From: Collybiopsis luxurians FD-317 M1
Taxonomy: Eukaryota; Basidiomycota; Agaricomycetes; Agaricales; Omphalotaceae
Assembly: GCA_000827265.1 (NCBI GenBank)
Contig: KN834791.1
Location: forward strand, 345,445 to 409,444
Reading direction: 5' to 3'
Length of the DNA stretch: 64,000 bases
The notes under the pieces are model-generated. The model worked only from the letters and a program-made list of their open reading frames with translations. It did no database searches and was not told the DNA's origin. The stretch's first letter is position 1; each line of letters starts with the position of its first letter. The translations under genes were made by a program, and so were the position numbers. This document shows, in pieces, positions 23,195 to 35,531 of this stretch.

Positions 23195-24474
23195 TCACTC
23201 TCCATTAAGGGAAGCGTACATTCGGTCTGACTTGCTATGGCTGACGAGAGTTACCCCTCCTATACTCTTGAATTTGGACACCATAAACTCGTGTTCTTTT
23301 CCACCCACAACAAACTCAGGGGCATCCTGACCAGTATGGCCGCTACGCTTCTCATGTACATGATAGAAGAGGGGTAGATTGCCGGCAACCCCTGGCATGG
23401 CAGTTGCACACCAAAGGAAACTTTCGTGTATTTAGGGACTTGATATCCCACCCGACCGACGCCTGCAACTGCTATCGGTGCTGCAACTTGGACTCCTGGC
23501 TGAGGCTAGTAAAAGACACGAGAAAACTTGAGATACAAAATCTACAATGACAATGATTTATATAGCATACTGGAGGAACGTCTGGGATTGGAGGTGACCG
23601 ATTGGAACTTGCAGACCGTGGTTTTGACATTGAACAAAATTAGCCAGCCCGGCACTGTAGTGCCAGGTTTGGCCTCTATCAACAGGAATCCGTGTCCAAG
23701 AACAACCTCGAGCGTGGAGGATTACCTCGCAAATGCTTGTTTCGGCACAGGAAGAACTATGGACTCGCTGTTGGGCACTCTAAACCAAAACGATTCGCAC
23801 TCTGGACGCTCCAAACCACACATAGAACCCTCCATGATACTAAATCTTTCTTCACCAGGGGGAATCTCGCCTTTCGGAACTTTCCAAGCCTCTTCCCATG
23901 AGATGAGCGGCGCGACGTAGGGTAGCGTACCATTGGGCGCTTTCGCGTGCAACACCCACCGGTCTGGCGAGTTGATTGCTTTTCCGGTACAAGTATCAAT
24001 GAAATCCAGACAGTATTGACCTTGAGCTTCGAGACCTCCGTCCCAAAGACGGATAGAATATTTGCTACCAGGAATTTCGATGACATGTATTGGGTCGCCC
24101 TTCTGAGGCTTGAACTACAAGAGGTTCAGAACGTAGACACAGTATAATGATAGTTGAAAACATACACCAAGTGCAATTATTGTATCTCGTCCTGCATCGT
24201 TGAATATCTTATCCCATCTTTCATTGTAAAATTTGCGAAATTCGGAAGGAGCTTGTGGCGGACAACCAAGGGCAGTGTATATGCTTGCCAAGTCCTCATC
24301 GGTAGAGTAGAGCGAGTCAGGTATAGACTGTTGGGGAAGCTTCTGTAACGCCCTTTCAAAAGCATTTCTGGGTTGGCGTGGACGTGAGCCAGTGCTGGCG
24401 TTTCTGCTGGTTGACATACTGCTGGCGATGGACGATGAACCGGAAGTAGAGCCAGTGTTTCTGCTGGGTGGCAT
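23195..24474 (-). CDS. Unknown protein with serine-rich N-terminus
   Basis: Exon 1 (24474 to about 24163) begins MPPSRNTGSTSGSSSIASS, followed by a folded-looking segment (ALQKLPQQSIPDSLYSTDED, SEFRKFYNERWDKIFNDAGR). The next exon reads KPQKGDPIHVIEIPGSKYS and DTCTGKAINSPDRWVLHAK through PKQAFAR near 23722. Later coding pieces include AKPGTTVPGWLILFNVKTTV near 23600-23670, and the frame ends with SKSDRMYASLNGE at 23195. I do not recognise the family. There is no signal peptide or membrane segment. The gene sits between two copies of a short direct repeat, so it may belong to a mobile or recently duplicated segment. Confidence 0.45.
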
Positions 24475-25585
24475 GGTCAGTGGTCAAGTCAAGAGGAGGG
24501 GATGATTCAGATCGGGGATACGATTCTCACTAGGGGGGGCTCCCATTTTAGGAAGTAGTCGAGGTAAGGCCCATCGGCAGACCAGAAGGCAAGCTCGGCA
24601 TCCACTTGCCCTTTTGCCGAAGAACATCAGTCTAGCTACCAAGGTCCAATGTCCCGCTCACCTGCATACTGGAAGTATAATATGGCGCTTCATCTTTTGC
24701 TCAACTTTTGCTTACACGCCGACTGAGAGACTAAAGAACTTCAATTACAAAACTGGGAGCGCCAAAGTGCCACTCTTTAGCTTGGGAGACGAAGCACCCC
24801 TTCCCAAGTCTTTCGACGTGAGCTATCTCGAGTACCAAAAAAAAGCGCCTCTCGACCTCGCATCTACTATGGCTCCAGAGGTAACTCTGGAAGGGTCTCT
24901 TTAACCCCTTTGTATGTGTCTACTGAACAGCAGCACGTAAAAATTTGGCAACTCCGCCACCTGTAGCTTTACGACCTATCCACAGTGAGTTAATTCTCTT
25001 CCTCGATCTTTCACCACAGGCCCATGTCTCCTTCCAGGTGATCAGAGCCATCAAATCGCACCGTAAAAACAACGAGCAAAAAAAGTCCGAAAAATTCTAT
25101 GAAAAAGATTACCCTATGTACAATTCCGGAATGGCAAAAATGAACATTTTCGAGTGAGTAACCCAACTCTTTATATTCTCGAGGCCAAAAAGAATCATCT
25201 ATTCGCATATTCAAGAGCGTCAGCTATTTGAGGCTTTGGTCGGGTGGTACGACGGCTCCGTGTCAGTTTTCCATACTCCATGTCAGTTTTACATCCTTCC
25301 TGTCAATATCTGGCAGTGCGTGCCTACTACCGCAATTCAGGTTGAGCGTTCCTCCTGGAATACGCTTCCAATCGAGTTGAGCCTCTAGCGCCCATGCTGA
25401 GTATAAGAGATTTGCAGATGGTGCAAAGACATGCTAGTTCGGCGAAATTTCACACTCACTGAGGAAGTTCCAAAGCATCTTCTGAACCTCGTCGCGCTTT
25501 GACCCTTATCCAAAAGTATGTATGCCTTCAAACCGCAGGGACATCATGCTATTTACTAATTGAATTGTCATACGTTTTCCAGCAA
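24475..25585. other. Intergenic region including the right repeat copy
   Basis: The right repeat copy at 24742-24905 lies in an open frame that reads NYKTGSAKVPLFSLGDEAPL and ends EVTLEGSL at 24904. It may be the remnant 3' exon of a lost gene. Near 25257-25310 two close copies of TGTCAGTTTT..CAT occur. The untranslated leader of the next gene starts about 25.5 kb and probably contains an intron (about 25515-25582). Confidence 0.4.
24742..24905 (+). repeat. Direct repeat, right (open-frame) copy
   Basis: This stretch shares long blocks with 22962-23075, including ATTACAAAACTGGGAG, GCCACTCT.TAGCTTGG and GACGAAGCACCCCTT, and ends with GGAAGGGTCTCTTTA. It carries about 50 extra bases relative to the left copy. 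Confidence 0.7.
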
Positions 25586-27191
25586 ATGAGTGACGCTTCT
25601 TTGTTTATTGGAGCAGCTCTTCCATGGCTTCGGCGCGCCAGTGAAGACGAAGCTCGGGAAGTTTTTGATAGGCTGGATCGGTTGATCTCCACGCAGGAGC
25701 GTCCAAGAGAGCTGGTCATGCGTCCCAACACGGTCTACGACGTTAACGGGAGGCCCATCTCAGCCTCTGCCGAACCTCTGTCACGCTGGGATCGTCGTCC
25801 ACCGGGTGTCATTTTTCGAGAGGGCTTCCGACCCCGTGTCGCGCCTGTGGGCATTTACGACTTTCGTGAGACGGACGATATCAGTCTACACTTGCACAGA
25901 TTTATCAATGATCATGTTCGCTCCATCTTCGTTTCCACTACCAGACCAGTCTTGCAGCATGCAAGGACTGGGCCGGTAGAGGTCTGGCGTCCACCTGTTA
26001 TTGGAGGCCGGTACCGCTACGAGATCTATGTACATGGCGGCGTTGATATTCGGGCTACCTTTAACTACAGCCGAGACGTCATGTACCCAGAGCAGGAAGA
26101 AATCACCTTCATTGGAGGGATTAGACCTGGACTCATCCGTAGTGCGACCGAATATGACGAGAAAGGCCGCGTTATATGCATATGGCGCAACGTCCATTTC
26201 AACCCACTCTTAAACGGCAACTACGCTCCTCGAGCCAACGAACTTCCAGAACTCCCAGAACCCACGAATAGTATCCGTTTCTTGGATCCCCCAGATCATG
26301 ATGCCAACGATCGCGACGTTCCAGGGCACAGTCATCACCCTCATGGCGAGCATCACCATAATCGTGAGACAGTTCATGGAGACGATGTGGACGAGAGCAA
26401 CGGTAATTTCAGTAATTATAAGCTGGTGCCAGATCCGGGGGCTTCGAATGTTTTGCCTGCATCTCACGTACGGCGAGCGTGCATGCTGCTTCCGAGTGGA
26501 AAGGAGGCCGTCTTCTTCGCCGATACGCGTTGTGTGACTTTGCAGCTCGATCATAACCTCAAGGATACCATAACCCCTGCTGATGTACAGAATATCGTTG
26601 ACGCATGGCCGGCTCTGCATGAGGCCCAATTCTTGGGCGTCGACGCTGTAATACCGAACCCAGCTAACAGGAAAGAAGAAGCCTTCTTTTTCTATCAAGA
26701 GAAGTATATCCTGGTCAACATTAATACAAGGAAAAAGGTGTTTCACGCAAAGATAATCGTCAGGGAGTGGTCGTCGCTCAAAAAGGTCGGCTTTAGCACT
26801 GTCAACGCCGCAGTGCTCATGGATGATGGGACTGCATATTTCTTCCGCGGTAATCAGTATGTACGTGTTGATATTAAACCTGGAACGAACCACGACAAAG
26901 TGGTTGGATCTGGTCCGAAGCCTATCAAAGGAAATTGGTCCGTGCTTGACCAAGTCGGCTTCGACACCGTGGATGCAATACTGTCTACTCCGCAAGGAGG
27001 GAATCATTACTTTTTCAGTGGTAACGATTATGTGAGGATGAAGATCCACCCAGGTGAGTAACGTTGACTTGCTGATAATATCACCAGTCTGACCATTTGG
27101 TGGTGTAGGATCCACTCGCGACGAATTGACGGGCCCAAGAAAGCCGGTCAGTGAGGGATGGCCGTCTCTTGTCCAGGCAAAATTGTATTGA
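25586..27191 (+). CDS. Predicted ADP-ribosyltransferase fused to a four-bladed hemopexin-like propeller
   Basis: Two exons (25586-27053, 27109-27191) give 516 aa. The start is the ATG at 25586, the first Met after a probable leader intron. Residues 65-200 carry the hallmarks of the enterotoxin-A/pertussis-S1 class of mono-ADP-ribosyltransferases: an arginine motif with following RPP and IFREGF (R67, D69, R71), an STT strand inside FVSTT at 117-119, and an acidic pair in YPEQEE (167-172) followed by a GG turn. These match the R-S-E triad of that class, which transfers ADP-ribose from NAD+ to a host protein. A His/Asp/Glu-rich linker (about 245-290) leads to four hemopexin-type repeats (ends EAVFFADTR, EEAFFFYQEKYILVNI, GTAYFFRGNQYVRVDI, GNHYFFSGNDYVRMKI). 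There is no signal peptide, so export is unexplained. Catalytic activity and target are inferred from motifs only. Confidence 0.85.
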
Positions 27192-27826
27192 ATACAATGT
27201 GGAGGCATGAATAAACGAGAGTTAGGATAACGAAATACGGAAGAATGAAGAGGTGTGCCTTTAAGAAGTTGAAGTATCTTACTTCAATGGCAGAGACATA
27301 TTTGTCCCCGTGTATTTTCCTTTCCTTCATCCGCGTTCGGATGCGACTGGTACAGTATATGAATTACACAAATCCCCGGCAAAAGAATTCCATACTCAAC
27401 TAGTGCGTATATACAATAATGAACGAGTACGAAGTATTGGATAGAGAAGAAAAAAGAAAGAGAGATCCACAGGAACACGAAAATATCGTATCTATACAAG
27501 AATGCTATAATATATGTGCCCGACGGAAGCACCCAAGTGTCATTTGTAGTACACAGCCGAGATAGCAAAGGAGGATCGCGAGGCCATGTACAATAAATAC
27601 CGAGGTATAGTAGGGGACAGTGGTGGTCAGGAGAGTGGTACGCAGATCAGGTGCAACTAATGCTAGAGACAACATATATAGGAAACAGGTAAACAAATGA
27701 AAGTGAAGGTCGCTGCGAAAACATGGAACGACTCGGAGCAGAAAAGGAAAAGAAGAAAAAAAAAGAAAACATTAGATAGACGTAAAGGGAACTTTGCCAG
27801 ATCTGTCCTTGAAATTGAATGATTCA
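27192..27826. other. Convergent 3' flanks
   Basis: This is the 3' region between two convergent genes, AT-rich with A-tracts. Nothing else is recognised. Confidence 0.6.
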
Positions 27827-30800
27827 TCATTCTTCCTCCTCCTCTTCGTCCTCCTCCATAATTTGCTTGAACGCAGGACCAGACGATCTTCCTGCAGGAA
27901 GTTGGCGCCTGTTCCCTCGTGGCTCCGGAATCTCGTAGGTGTCGCTTACTGTAGGGGATGCACGCTCTCCAGGAGAAGGTTTTCGACCCTTCCCACCTCT
28001 CTTACCAGTGCTTGGTCTCCTGGGGGCAGGTCCCAACAGCACGGTACCTTCTCCACTAGGTGCAGAACCGCTAGAGCTCGCACCTATCGCCATTTGTCCC
28101 AAACCAGCCGCGTATGGCACCTCGTCGTCTTCATCTACCCAGTCACTTTCGTCCCCTAAACTCAGTGACAACCTCCCGGGTCCAGAGAACACATCCCGCA
28201 GACTCGTACTTTCTGACGGAGATATTGTCAACACCTCTACAGCTTGAGCTCCCCGAGTCTGCCAGCCTGGAGGTTCAAGACCCCAAGCTTTTTTCCAGCT
28301 AGAACGACCGATACTTCCGCTGTAGCCATGCAGAGGGCTCGCAAAAGGTCCCTGTCGCTTCTGTGCTACAAAAGTGGTTGTTGCGCGCCGCGGCGTTTCC
28401 TCCAACGACCGCCGCATCTTGTACGGCGATGAAGTGCGACCCATCCCACCTCCACTTTCATAATCAGAGTTTTCGATGAATGAAGTCGGCCTTGACGACT
28501 GCGGAGAATGGATCGAGGACGTGGCCGAATTTGACCGAACATGCACCGGTCTTCCTGAATTTGAAGGTGTTCCAGGTTGTCGCACTACACGAGTAGTAGA
28601 GGACGAACCTGAACCTCCTCGACGGTGATATCTCGACTGCATCGGCGAGGCTGCACGATAATGAGCGGAGCCAGTCGAGCTGACAGATGGACTCTTTCGA
28701 TGCCTCTGCTGCATAGAGAAACTACGGATCGACGACGGACGTGAAGAATTGGGTGCAATGTCTGCCCTATCAGAATTCGGAGTATGATTGCCGAACGACC
28801 TCCTTCCCGCCACCTGCGGTGAATCTAATAGAACCATCTGAACGGAAGTAACGCTCGTGCGAGAATTCACGCTGCTGGATCTACGGGAGGACATCGAGGG
28901 TCGGTGGGTTCGTCGACCACCCCGCGAAGCGGTTCCTGAGTTGCTTGAAGAAGTTCGACGCTTGACGTTTGATGTACTGTAACCTTGCCCAGCCCCTCCA
29001 CCTGCTCTATGGCTTGGGTTTCCTCCTCGATTTTCCTTCCGCTTTCCCTTCCTATCTTCTTGGAACCACAGTCGAAACGCTGTAAGCAAGTTTGCTCGAT
29101 TACGATGTGAAGACGTTGATGATTTACTGACAGAATTAGGGTTGGGATTACTGCCGGTGATGGGGGATGTGAATGGGTCCGATCCAGGAGAATTGGCCGG
29201 TGTGGGTGCAGTTCGTGAAGCGTTTGACCCAGACGGAGGAGGAGAGCTCTTGCCATCAGTAAGAACCCATGGTGAACCCATGGTTTGCGGCTGTGGATGA
29301 TGCAACTCGTTGGGTGGAGGGGTCGAAGGGCCTTTGGAAGGCCCAAGAGGAGGAGATTTGCGCCAAGAAGAAGTACTGCCGTGAGAGGACCTCGGAGCTT
29401 CATCAACAGACCCTCCTGTATTCTTCCGCTCGTTCTCCCGTGATTTTTGCCGTTCTCGTTCCTTATCCTTTTCCCGCTCTTCTCGAACAGCCTCTGATGA
29501 TTTCTTGCGCACCAGCCCTGCTGCCTCAAGGGCTGTGGTCGCACGCTGCATGATACTCACACTACCCGAGCGATTCTTTCTTCCTTTAGAGCCAGAGCTA
29601 CCCCCTGGGGTTGCTGGGTTGGATCTGGACGCATCCATGACCATCGATGACGATGGGGTTAACATCGAAGATTTAGAGGGCGAAGGAGATGTAGGGCGCG
29701 GTGGAGTAGACGTCCGCGGCGGGAAAGTCGGGGTAGGAGGTACGAAGGCCAACTGAGGAGTGCTCTTCTTTAAGGTGAGAGGCTGTGGGGTGTTATCAGT
29801 CTGAACCCCCATGCTGTGTTTCTTCTTGGAGCGACGCTTCTTCAAATGCTCCTCGACGGTGGGCGATAAGACCCCGTCGGTGCCCAAGCCACTGAAAAGA
29901 CTGTCGGTACCATCTTCTACCAACTTCTTTTCTGCCTTCCGCTTCAACATCCACCAAACCGCACTAGCCGAATCGCAAGCATCATTGAGCACCGAATAAA
30001 CAATCTGACCCAGATCGAATCCGAGTAAACTCATCATGTTGAGCAGCTCCCGTTCCAACGGTGTAGAGAATATAATCGGGGCCGGGGTGTCTAACAGAGA
30101 AGCGAAATTTAAATCCGCATCCTTTTGCGGGGTAGGCAAAGTGGAGGTCTTCTCTGTAGATGCCTGGTCGTTTTCAGGGTCTGAGAGAGTAGAGGATACA
30201 GACCGTCGTTTAGTGCGAGCAGGTGTGCGGACAGTGTGTACGGGAGGAGCAGAGGAACGACCAGAAGAGTTGGTGCGCTGGCGCTGCAGATATAACGGAA
30301 TATCGAGAGAGGGATCCTCGTCTTGACCTTCCTCAGCGACAGTCTCCGGATGCTGAATAGAAGGTTTTGGATCGCTTTCTGTGATTTTTCGGATCGTTGT
30401 TTCACTGGGATTAGAATGGAGTGTAGTTTTAGTAGGTTTATCCTCAAGGGGATCGCTGACAGAGTGGTCTGGAGTAGTGGGAGCAGATGTTCCGGAATCT
30501 AAATGGGAGACTACGCTTGATTCTGCGGTAGAGGCCTCAGATGAGCGAGCAGAATCGGCAGATTCAGAAACTGGGAGTTCAGGGGATGGAGACACCGCAC
30601 GGGACCGTGGCTCGCGAACGATGATGGTGTTTGGATCGTTAGGAGCGTGTGCAGTGAACCACGGGTGCCCGAGAATCTGAGGTATTGTCAAACGCTTGGA
30701 AGGCTCTTTCTGTAGAATATTTTTGATCAAATCTCGGGCCTCTGCAAAGATACGTTTCAGGCACTCGTCCTATCCCAAGCAGTATCAACTCACCTGGTGA

Positions 30801-31673
30801 CAACCATTCTGGATCCTCAAATTCGCCCAATATGACTTTTTCGCGCATTATCACTTCATCATCATCGTCGAATGGCAGCGTTCCTGTCAGGAGACAATAT
30901 AAAATTACACCCAACGACCAAACGTCCACCTCTGGAAAGTCGTCAGTCTCTAGTTTCGAGTCAAGTGAACGGCAACAGACCAGCCCCAAGGTATTTCTTT
31001 CCCTGTAACATTTCTGGAGCAGCATAGCCAGTGGTTCCGCAATAGGTTTCCATCAACACTCCTCGATCAAACTCGCGAGTAAAACCAAAATCGCCGAGCT
31101 TGACACGACATCGTTCATCTAGAAGCACATTCTCTAGCTTGAGATCTCGATGCACAATGCCCTTGTCGTGTAGATATGCTACCGCGAGACATAACTGACC
31201 AAACAAGAATTTGGTCTCATCTTCGGAAAGTCTGCCTTTCTCTGTGAGATAATCAAAGAGCTCTCCTCCAGAGCAAAGCTCTGTGACGATCCAAATTGAA
31301 GATTCGGTTGCGATGACTTCATACATTTGAGTAACATGGGGGTGGTGAAGTTGTCGGTGGTGATGAATTTCGCGGGTGAGGGAAGCAGACATAGATTTGG
31401 GTATTTGTTTAATGGCAACCCGGGTCGATGTGAGCCTGTGGGTACCCAATCTGACTTTGCCATAGGCACCTAGAGGACGAAATTCAATGAGTGAAAAATT
31501 GAATTGAAATGCTCGGTACCTTCGCCAATAACCCTGCCCAAGGTATAATTACCAACAACTCGCAGTTTATGTGAAGACAGCTCCTTTCCAAGTTCATTAT
31601 AAGCGTGAGCCAGATGTGCTTTCTGATTTTGGGTTACGGATCCCGAGTGTTTGTGACCGTGAACCTTGGACAT
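27827..31673 (-). CDS. CAMK-like Ser/Thr protein kinase, Kin4/MARK type, with long disordered tail
   Basis: Four exons (31673-31520, 31469-30981, 30931-30794, 30741-27827) sum to 3696 nt, giving 1231 aa. The kinase domain begins at about residue 45: YTLGRVIGEGAYGKVRLG, VAIKQIPKS, catalytic loop HRDLKLENVLL, KLGDFGFTREF, and activation segment YCGTTGYAAPEM. It ends RLTIPQILGHPWFTAHAP. The following 930 residues are Ser/Thr/Pro/Arg-rich, broken by one conserved helical patch (GQIVYSVLNDACDSASAVWW) that I associate with fungal Kin4-type kinases. The tail ends with an acidic run (MEEDEEEEEE). Kin4-type kinases act in spindle-position and cell-cycle control in yeasts; the exact subfamily here is an inference. 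Confidence 0.92.
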
Positions 31674-32195
31674 GACGGCATACGAGTGTATACAGAGTAA
31701 GATAAAGGAGAGACTGGGGCTCAAAAGCCAAAAGGACTAGATGTTCACTGTGTATAACAAGAAAAAAAAGAGAATTATGCAAGAAGAAACTGAGAGCGTC
31801 GTGGTGGTCAATGAGCAAGTTGCAATTATTCCATTCAAATTCAAATGTGTCCATGTGCAATGGCGTGCGAAAAGCTAGTTTGCCCGGAGTTCTCCCACAA
31901 CTCTTGGACGGATATGCAGAGACCTTGTCCTGAAGTCCTCCATAGCCAGCTACCCTTCGTTAGCTGGCAACTTGACTTTGCTGTGTGACAGGCTTTCTCG
32001 TGGTTCACGTAGACAAGCGGGCCTTGGAAATTTTCCAATCTTTCCTTATCCAAATGGTGATGGAAGTGCCACAGGACATGCGGCTGGCTGAAACCTTACA
32101 ACTGACTATTCAATGATGGACAAGTGTTTCTCCACAAACCCCTTGTTAAATAGTTACAGATATCATTTACAGTTTGCCTTGCAGTCAAGCCCCAA
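31674..32195. other. Intergenic stretch
   Basis: This is the upstream region of the kinase and the downstream region of the GH12 gene. No RNA or coding feature is recognised. Confidence 0.6.
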
Positions 32196-33360
32196 TTAAT
32201 TAATGACAGCGCTGTAGCTCGTCCTGCATCGCCAGTGGGTCAGCTAAACCGGAGGGCAAAAATGCGAAAAAGACCCTTACGTAGTGAGAGTCACCGCAGA
32301 TCCGGAGGTAGCCTCCGTTCCAGCCTGGAAGGTTGTAAGATACTGCGAAGTGCTGAGTCCTTCATGTTGCGTGAGATACTACAGAATTACGTCGTGAATC
32401 AATGGGTAACCGAGGAACTTGAATGACAGACTTACAGTCAAAAATGTTTTGATATCTCCGCTAAAGCTAGTGATCGTAGTTCCAGACGTGGACGGCAAGA
32501 AGGACCACACGGCATTAGCGCCGTTAGATCCGCTGTACAGATTCCTGTGTGATATCATTAGTATCGAATCCAAAAACATAGGTTTGGAGGCAATACCAAG
32601 TATGCCCAGCAAGAGAAATCCCAGTTGCAATGGGGTTGGGTTGTCCGGCCGAGTTATACGACGAGGAGATGGGCCCGGCATTGTAATTGGCAAGCCAAAT
32701 CATGATTTCGTTGGTAGCAGAGCCTCCCGCAGAATTGGAAGTGAAGAGATCGTAAGCGACATCAGCAACGACAGTGCCAGAAGATGTTTGCTTCCAGTTC
32801 CAGGTACTCTAGGGAACAGAATAATAAGTACATTTTTGGTTTACGAGCATAAGTGCGGAAGATCAGAACGGGAAGGCGAAATTGGAAGGAATTTCAAACA
32901 TAACGACACGAACCTGGATGGTACTGATAGCACTGAGCTGCCGATTGATCCCAGCGTTAAGCTGAATGTTGGTGAAACTTTTGACACCGGTGCCACCGAC
33001 CTATTGTAGAAGTTTAGTTGAACAAGAGGCTGCGAATAAAAACATTCTAATTCACCCAAGTCCATGAGGTCGTCCAAGCGATCGTGCTGCCGCTCAGGGA
33101 AGTGATAGACGCGCAATCCGAGCCAGAACTAGCACCGGAGAGACCCCACTGATCAAGGATGAGCTCGTAGTTTCCACTGGTGGCAGTATCCCATTGACCT
33201 GGTGATTTATCAGGGACACTTTCCGAGATTGACAAAATCGTGAAAAGAACATACCACAGAGGGTAGCTGAACCACCTCTCTTCTCGACCTCGGTAAGAGG
33301 AGCTGATAGAACGAAAGGAAGAAGGGTCAGAAGAATCGGTAATTTCAATGAGGAGAACAT
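32196..33360 (-). CDS. GH12 endoglucanase/xyloglucanase, copy 1
   Basis: The ATG at 33360 opens a signal peptide ([20 protein letters not shown]) with a KR site (EVEKRGG) before the mature chain. About seven exons follow: [108 protein letters not shown], ending [20 protein letters not shown] and TSYSAVIN at 32196. The nucleophile Glu in NEIMIWLAN and the acid/base Glu in the GTEATSGS strand are both present. GH12 enzymes cleave beta-1,4-glucan or xyloglucan outside the cell. A TATA-like box lies about 80 bp upstream of the ATG. Copy 2 is at 37552 on the other strand. Confidence 0.95.
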
Positions 33361-33440
33361 GTTGAATAAAGCTAAGAACACTGGCGAGGAAGTTTAACCG
33401 GTCGCAAGTTACCTCGAAGCTTACAGCTACCCGTCGAAAG

Positions 33441-33450
33441 CTCTTATATG
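33441..33450 (-). promoter_or_regulatory. TATA-like box of GH12 copy 1
   Basis: CATATAAGAG reads on the minus strand, 81-90 bp upstream of the ATG at 33360. Confidence 0.5.
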
Positions 33451-34057
33451 CCTAGATATCAAGCTGGAAAAACCGAATATTCGAGGTGCCTCCGAAAATT
33501 AACCACAAGTATGAAAGTGACAGGGCCAAGTTGAGGTCATAACTGGCAACGAGAAAATTCCAATATAAATCCCAGCTGAATATTGTCCACGAGATGGGAG
33601 TTGAAAATCAAAAAGCCTCATATTCATCCAATCGCAACATAATCGCAACAGTTTCTACGGATAGCTACTGTCCGACGGGACCGAGGTTGTTGCTTGAGAG
33701 TTGGGAGAAGTCTAATGCACGAGACCACAGTCAGTTCCTTGATGGATAACGTTAAACGAGCAGGGATACATCCACGTTGCTTCCACATATATTTAATGCC
33801 AAATAATACGACTCCGAGGTAAGGCTACAATTTTACAAAACCATTAGACAAATACGTGCTGCTACATGCTAAAGTACTTATGCAGTAGATTACTTCGAGT
33901 TAGAACTCTTGTAACTAGTATACAGTAAGATATCAATGTTAATCTCCTATGCAGTTGATGTGGAAAAAGATAAATAATAATTTAAATAATTGCAAAGTGA
34001 TTAAGCGTAAGCTGTATGAATTTTGATGAACAGAAAAAAAAGCGTCTTTTCGGATCA
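33451..34057. other. AT-rich intergenic stretch
   Basis: The upstream region of GH12 copy 1 passes into a markedly AT-rich zone (about 33.8-34.0 kb) that is the 3' flank of the FSH-type gene. No genes are seen. Confidence 0.6.
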
Positions 34058-35531
34058 TTATAATTTCGACTTCGCCGAGAGGGTGCCAGAGAGACGGTCA
34101 GCTACGCCGTCGATACTGTCGAATTTGGACGTTGTTTCAGAGTCGACAATGCCCGGCTCTTCAAGCTCCAATACTGGTAACTGAGGCGTTCTGACGAATG
34201 GTGTGTCGGGAGGAGATATGTGATCATCAGATTCGGAATCGGAATCGGAATCGTAAACCACTGAGAAGAAGTGCGGCCTCTCCTCATATTCTGGTTCGTC
34301 GTCTCGGTGACCAGCTGGGCAGAACAGGGTCTGCCCGATCTGATAAGGCTCTGTCCGCACTGGCAAAGTTGTGATGAGAGCTTCATCATCATCAGCAGTA
34401 GCAGCAGTTGTAATTGAAGCGGGTGTTGGTGATGGGATGTCTGAAAAGGGGTCCATGAAGAATGAGATGAAGAATTGTCGCCATTTGGTTTGCATGGGAA
34501 TAAAATGACCTCCGTGGTGTTCCTCCACCCTCTTGTACAAGGAATGTTGTGCGAAGATGTGTGATCTCTCCAGGGGAACGACGATATCGTTCCTTCCGAC
34601 CACGTAAAGCGTCGGGGTGTTCTTCGCGAAGCCAAACTCGGGAGCTCCCATAGCAGCTCTGCTAACGTTATATGACTCCCAAGTTAGTTTTGGACCTCGA
34701 ATCAGAAAGCCGGAGACACAAGCTACGAATTTACTGCGAAAAAGCTCATCAGCAAACTGAAGGAATATGTTGGACTCTATACTCACAATGGGGGATGAGG
34801 AGCGACTCCATTTTCGCAAAACATGGGGAACAAGTATGGGCGTTCGAGCTAGCAAAAGAGAATTTGAATGGTCGTTTTCTGAAGCAAGAACAATTCAAAA
34901 CGTACCATGGCGGCAATCTGCTCGGCCATCGCGGCACCTTGTGAGAAACCAAAAATTGCCTGGAAGAGGTTAAGAAATTAGTTTATTCACTCGTGTTCGA
35001 AGAGATGAACACGAACATCGAATTTATGCAGCTTCAGTATTTGACGGAGATATGACCAAGACTCTTCGATTCCTGGCAAAGAGTCGCGGCCGGTGTCGTT
35101 GATTAGGAACCACGCCCGGTGTGCATCCGACTGCGGTGGGTACATAGTGGGAGTTGAGCAAGTTGGCACAGATTTTAGTGTGTACCGTGCGTCAGTAGTA
35201 TTCCCAAAATGTGCCTTTGGATCGGCGGGCACCATAATCATTGGTGCGTCAAGGAAGTCTATAGGAACAAGTATCAGACCACGATACTGGAAGAACGGAG
35301 GACTTTACGCACAAAATTGAACTCGATCTCCGCAGCCCGCTATTATAGGTGCCATCTGCAAGAACGTTTGAGTACATTCGCTCACAAACCAGGAAATCAT
35401 CTCGACTCACCTTGCGATATGTATAGTAGGCGCATTCGCGATACCTGTTTAAGCGCATGATCAGCACACGAAGAATGACTGGCGTAATGAATGTTGACTC
35501 ACCCATGGAGAACAAGGACTTTGGTAGACAT
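34058..35531 (-). CDS. FSH1: FSH1-type serine hydrolase with acidic tail
   Basis: The ATG at 35531 begins MSTKVLVLHG, the first strand and oxyanion loop of the FSH1 family, followed by small exons (YRECAYYTYRK, then RAAEIEFNFV and FLDAPMIMVPADPK). A larger exon has YPPQSDAHRAWFLINDTGRD and ESWSYLRQILK. The nucleophile elbow GFSQGAAMAEQIAAM lies near 34940. The last exon supplies the catalytic Asp (TLYVVGRNDIVVP) and His (EHHGGHFIPM). After about residue 270 the chain becomes acidic and low-complexity (SVVYDSDSDSESDDH) and stops at 34058. FSH1 proteins are alpha/beta hydrolases of unsettled substrate, possibly esterases. The acidic tail of about 130 residues exceeds the usual family length of about 240. 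Confidence 0.88.

Noticed and set aside
26210..27208. 332-codon minus-strand open frame over the propeller gene
   Set aside because: No domain or start context; the plus strand has both ART and hemopexin signatures, so this is its antisense shadow.
29269..30680. Plus-strand open frames inside the kinase tail
   Set aside because: They are the opposite strand of the low-complexity kinase tail, not separate genes.
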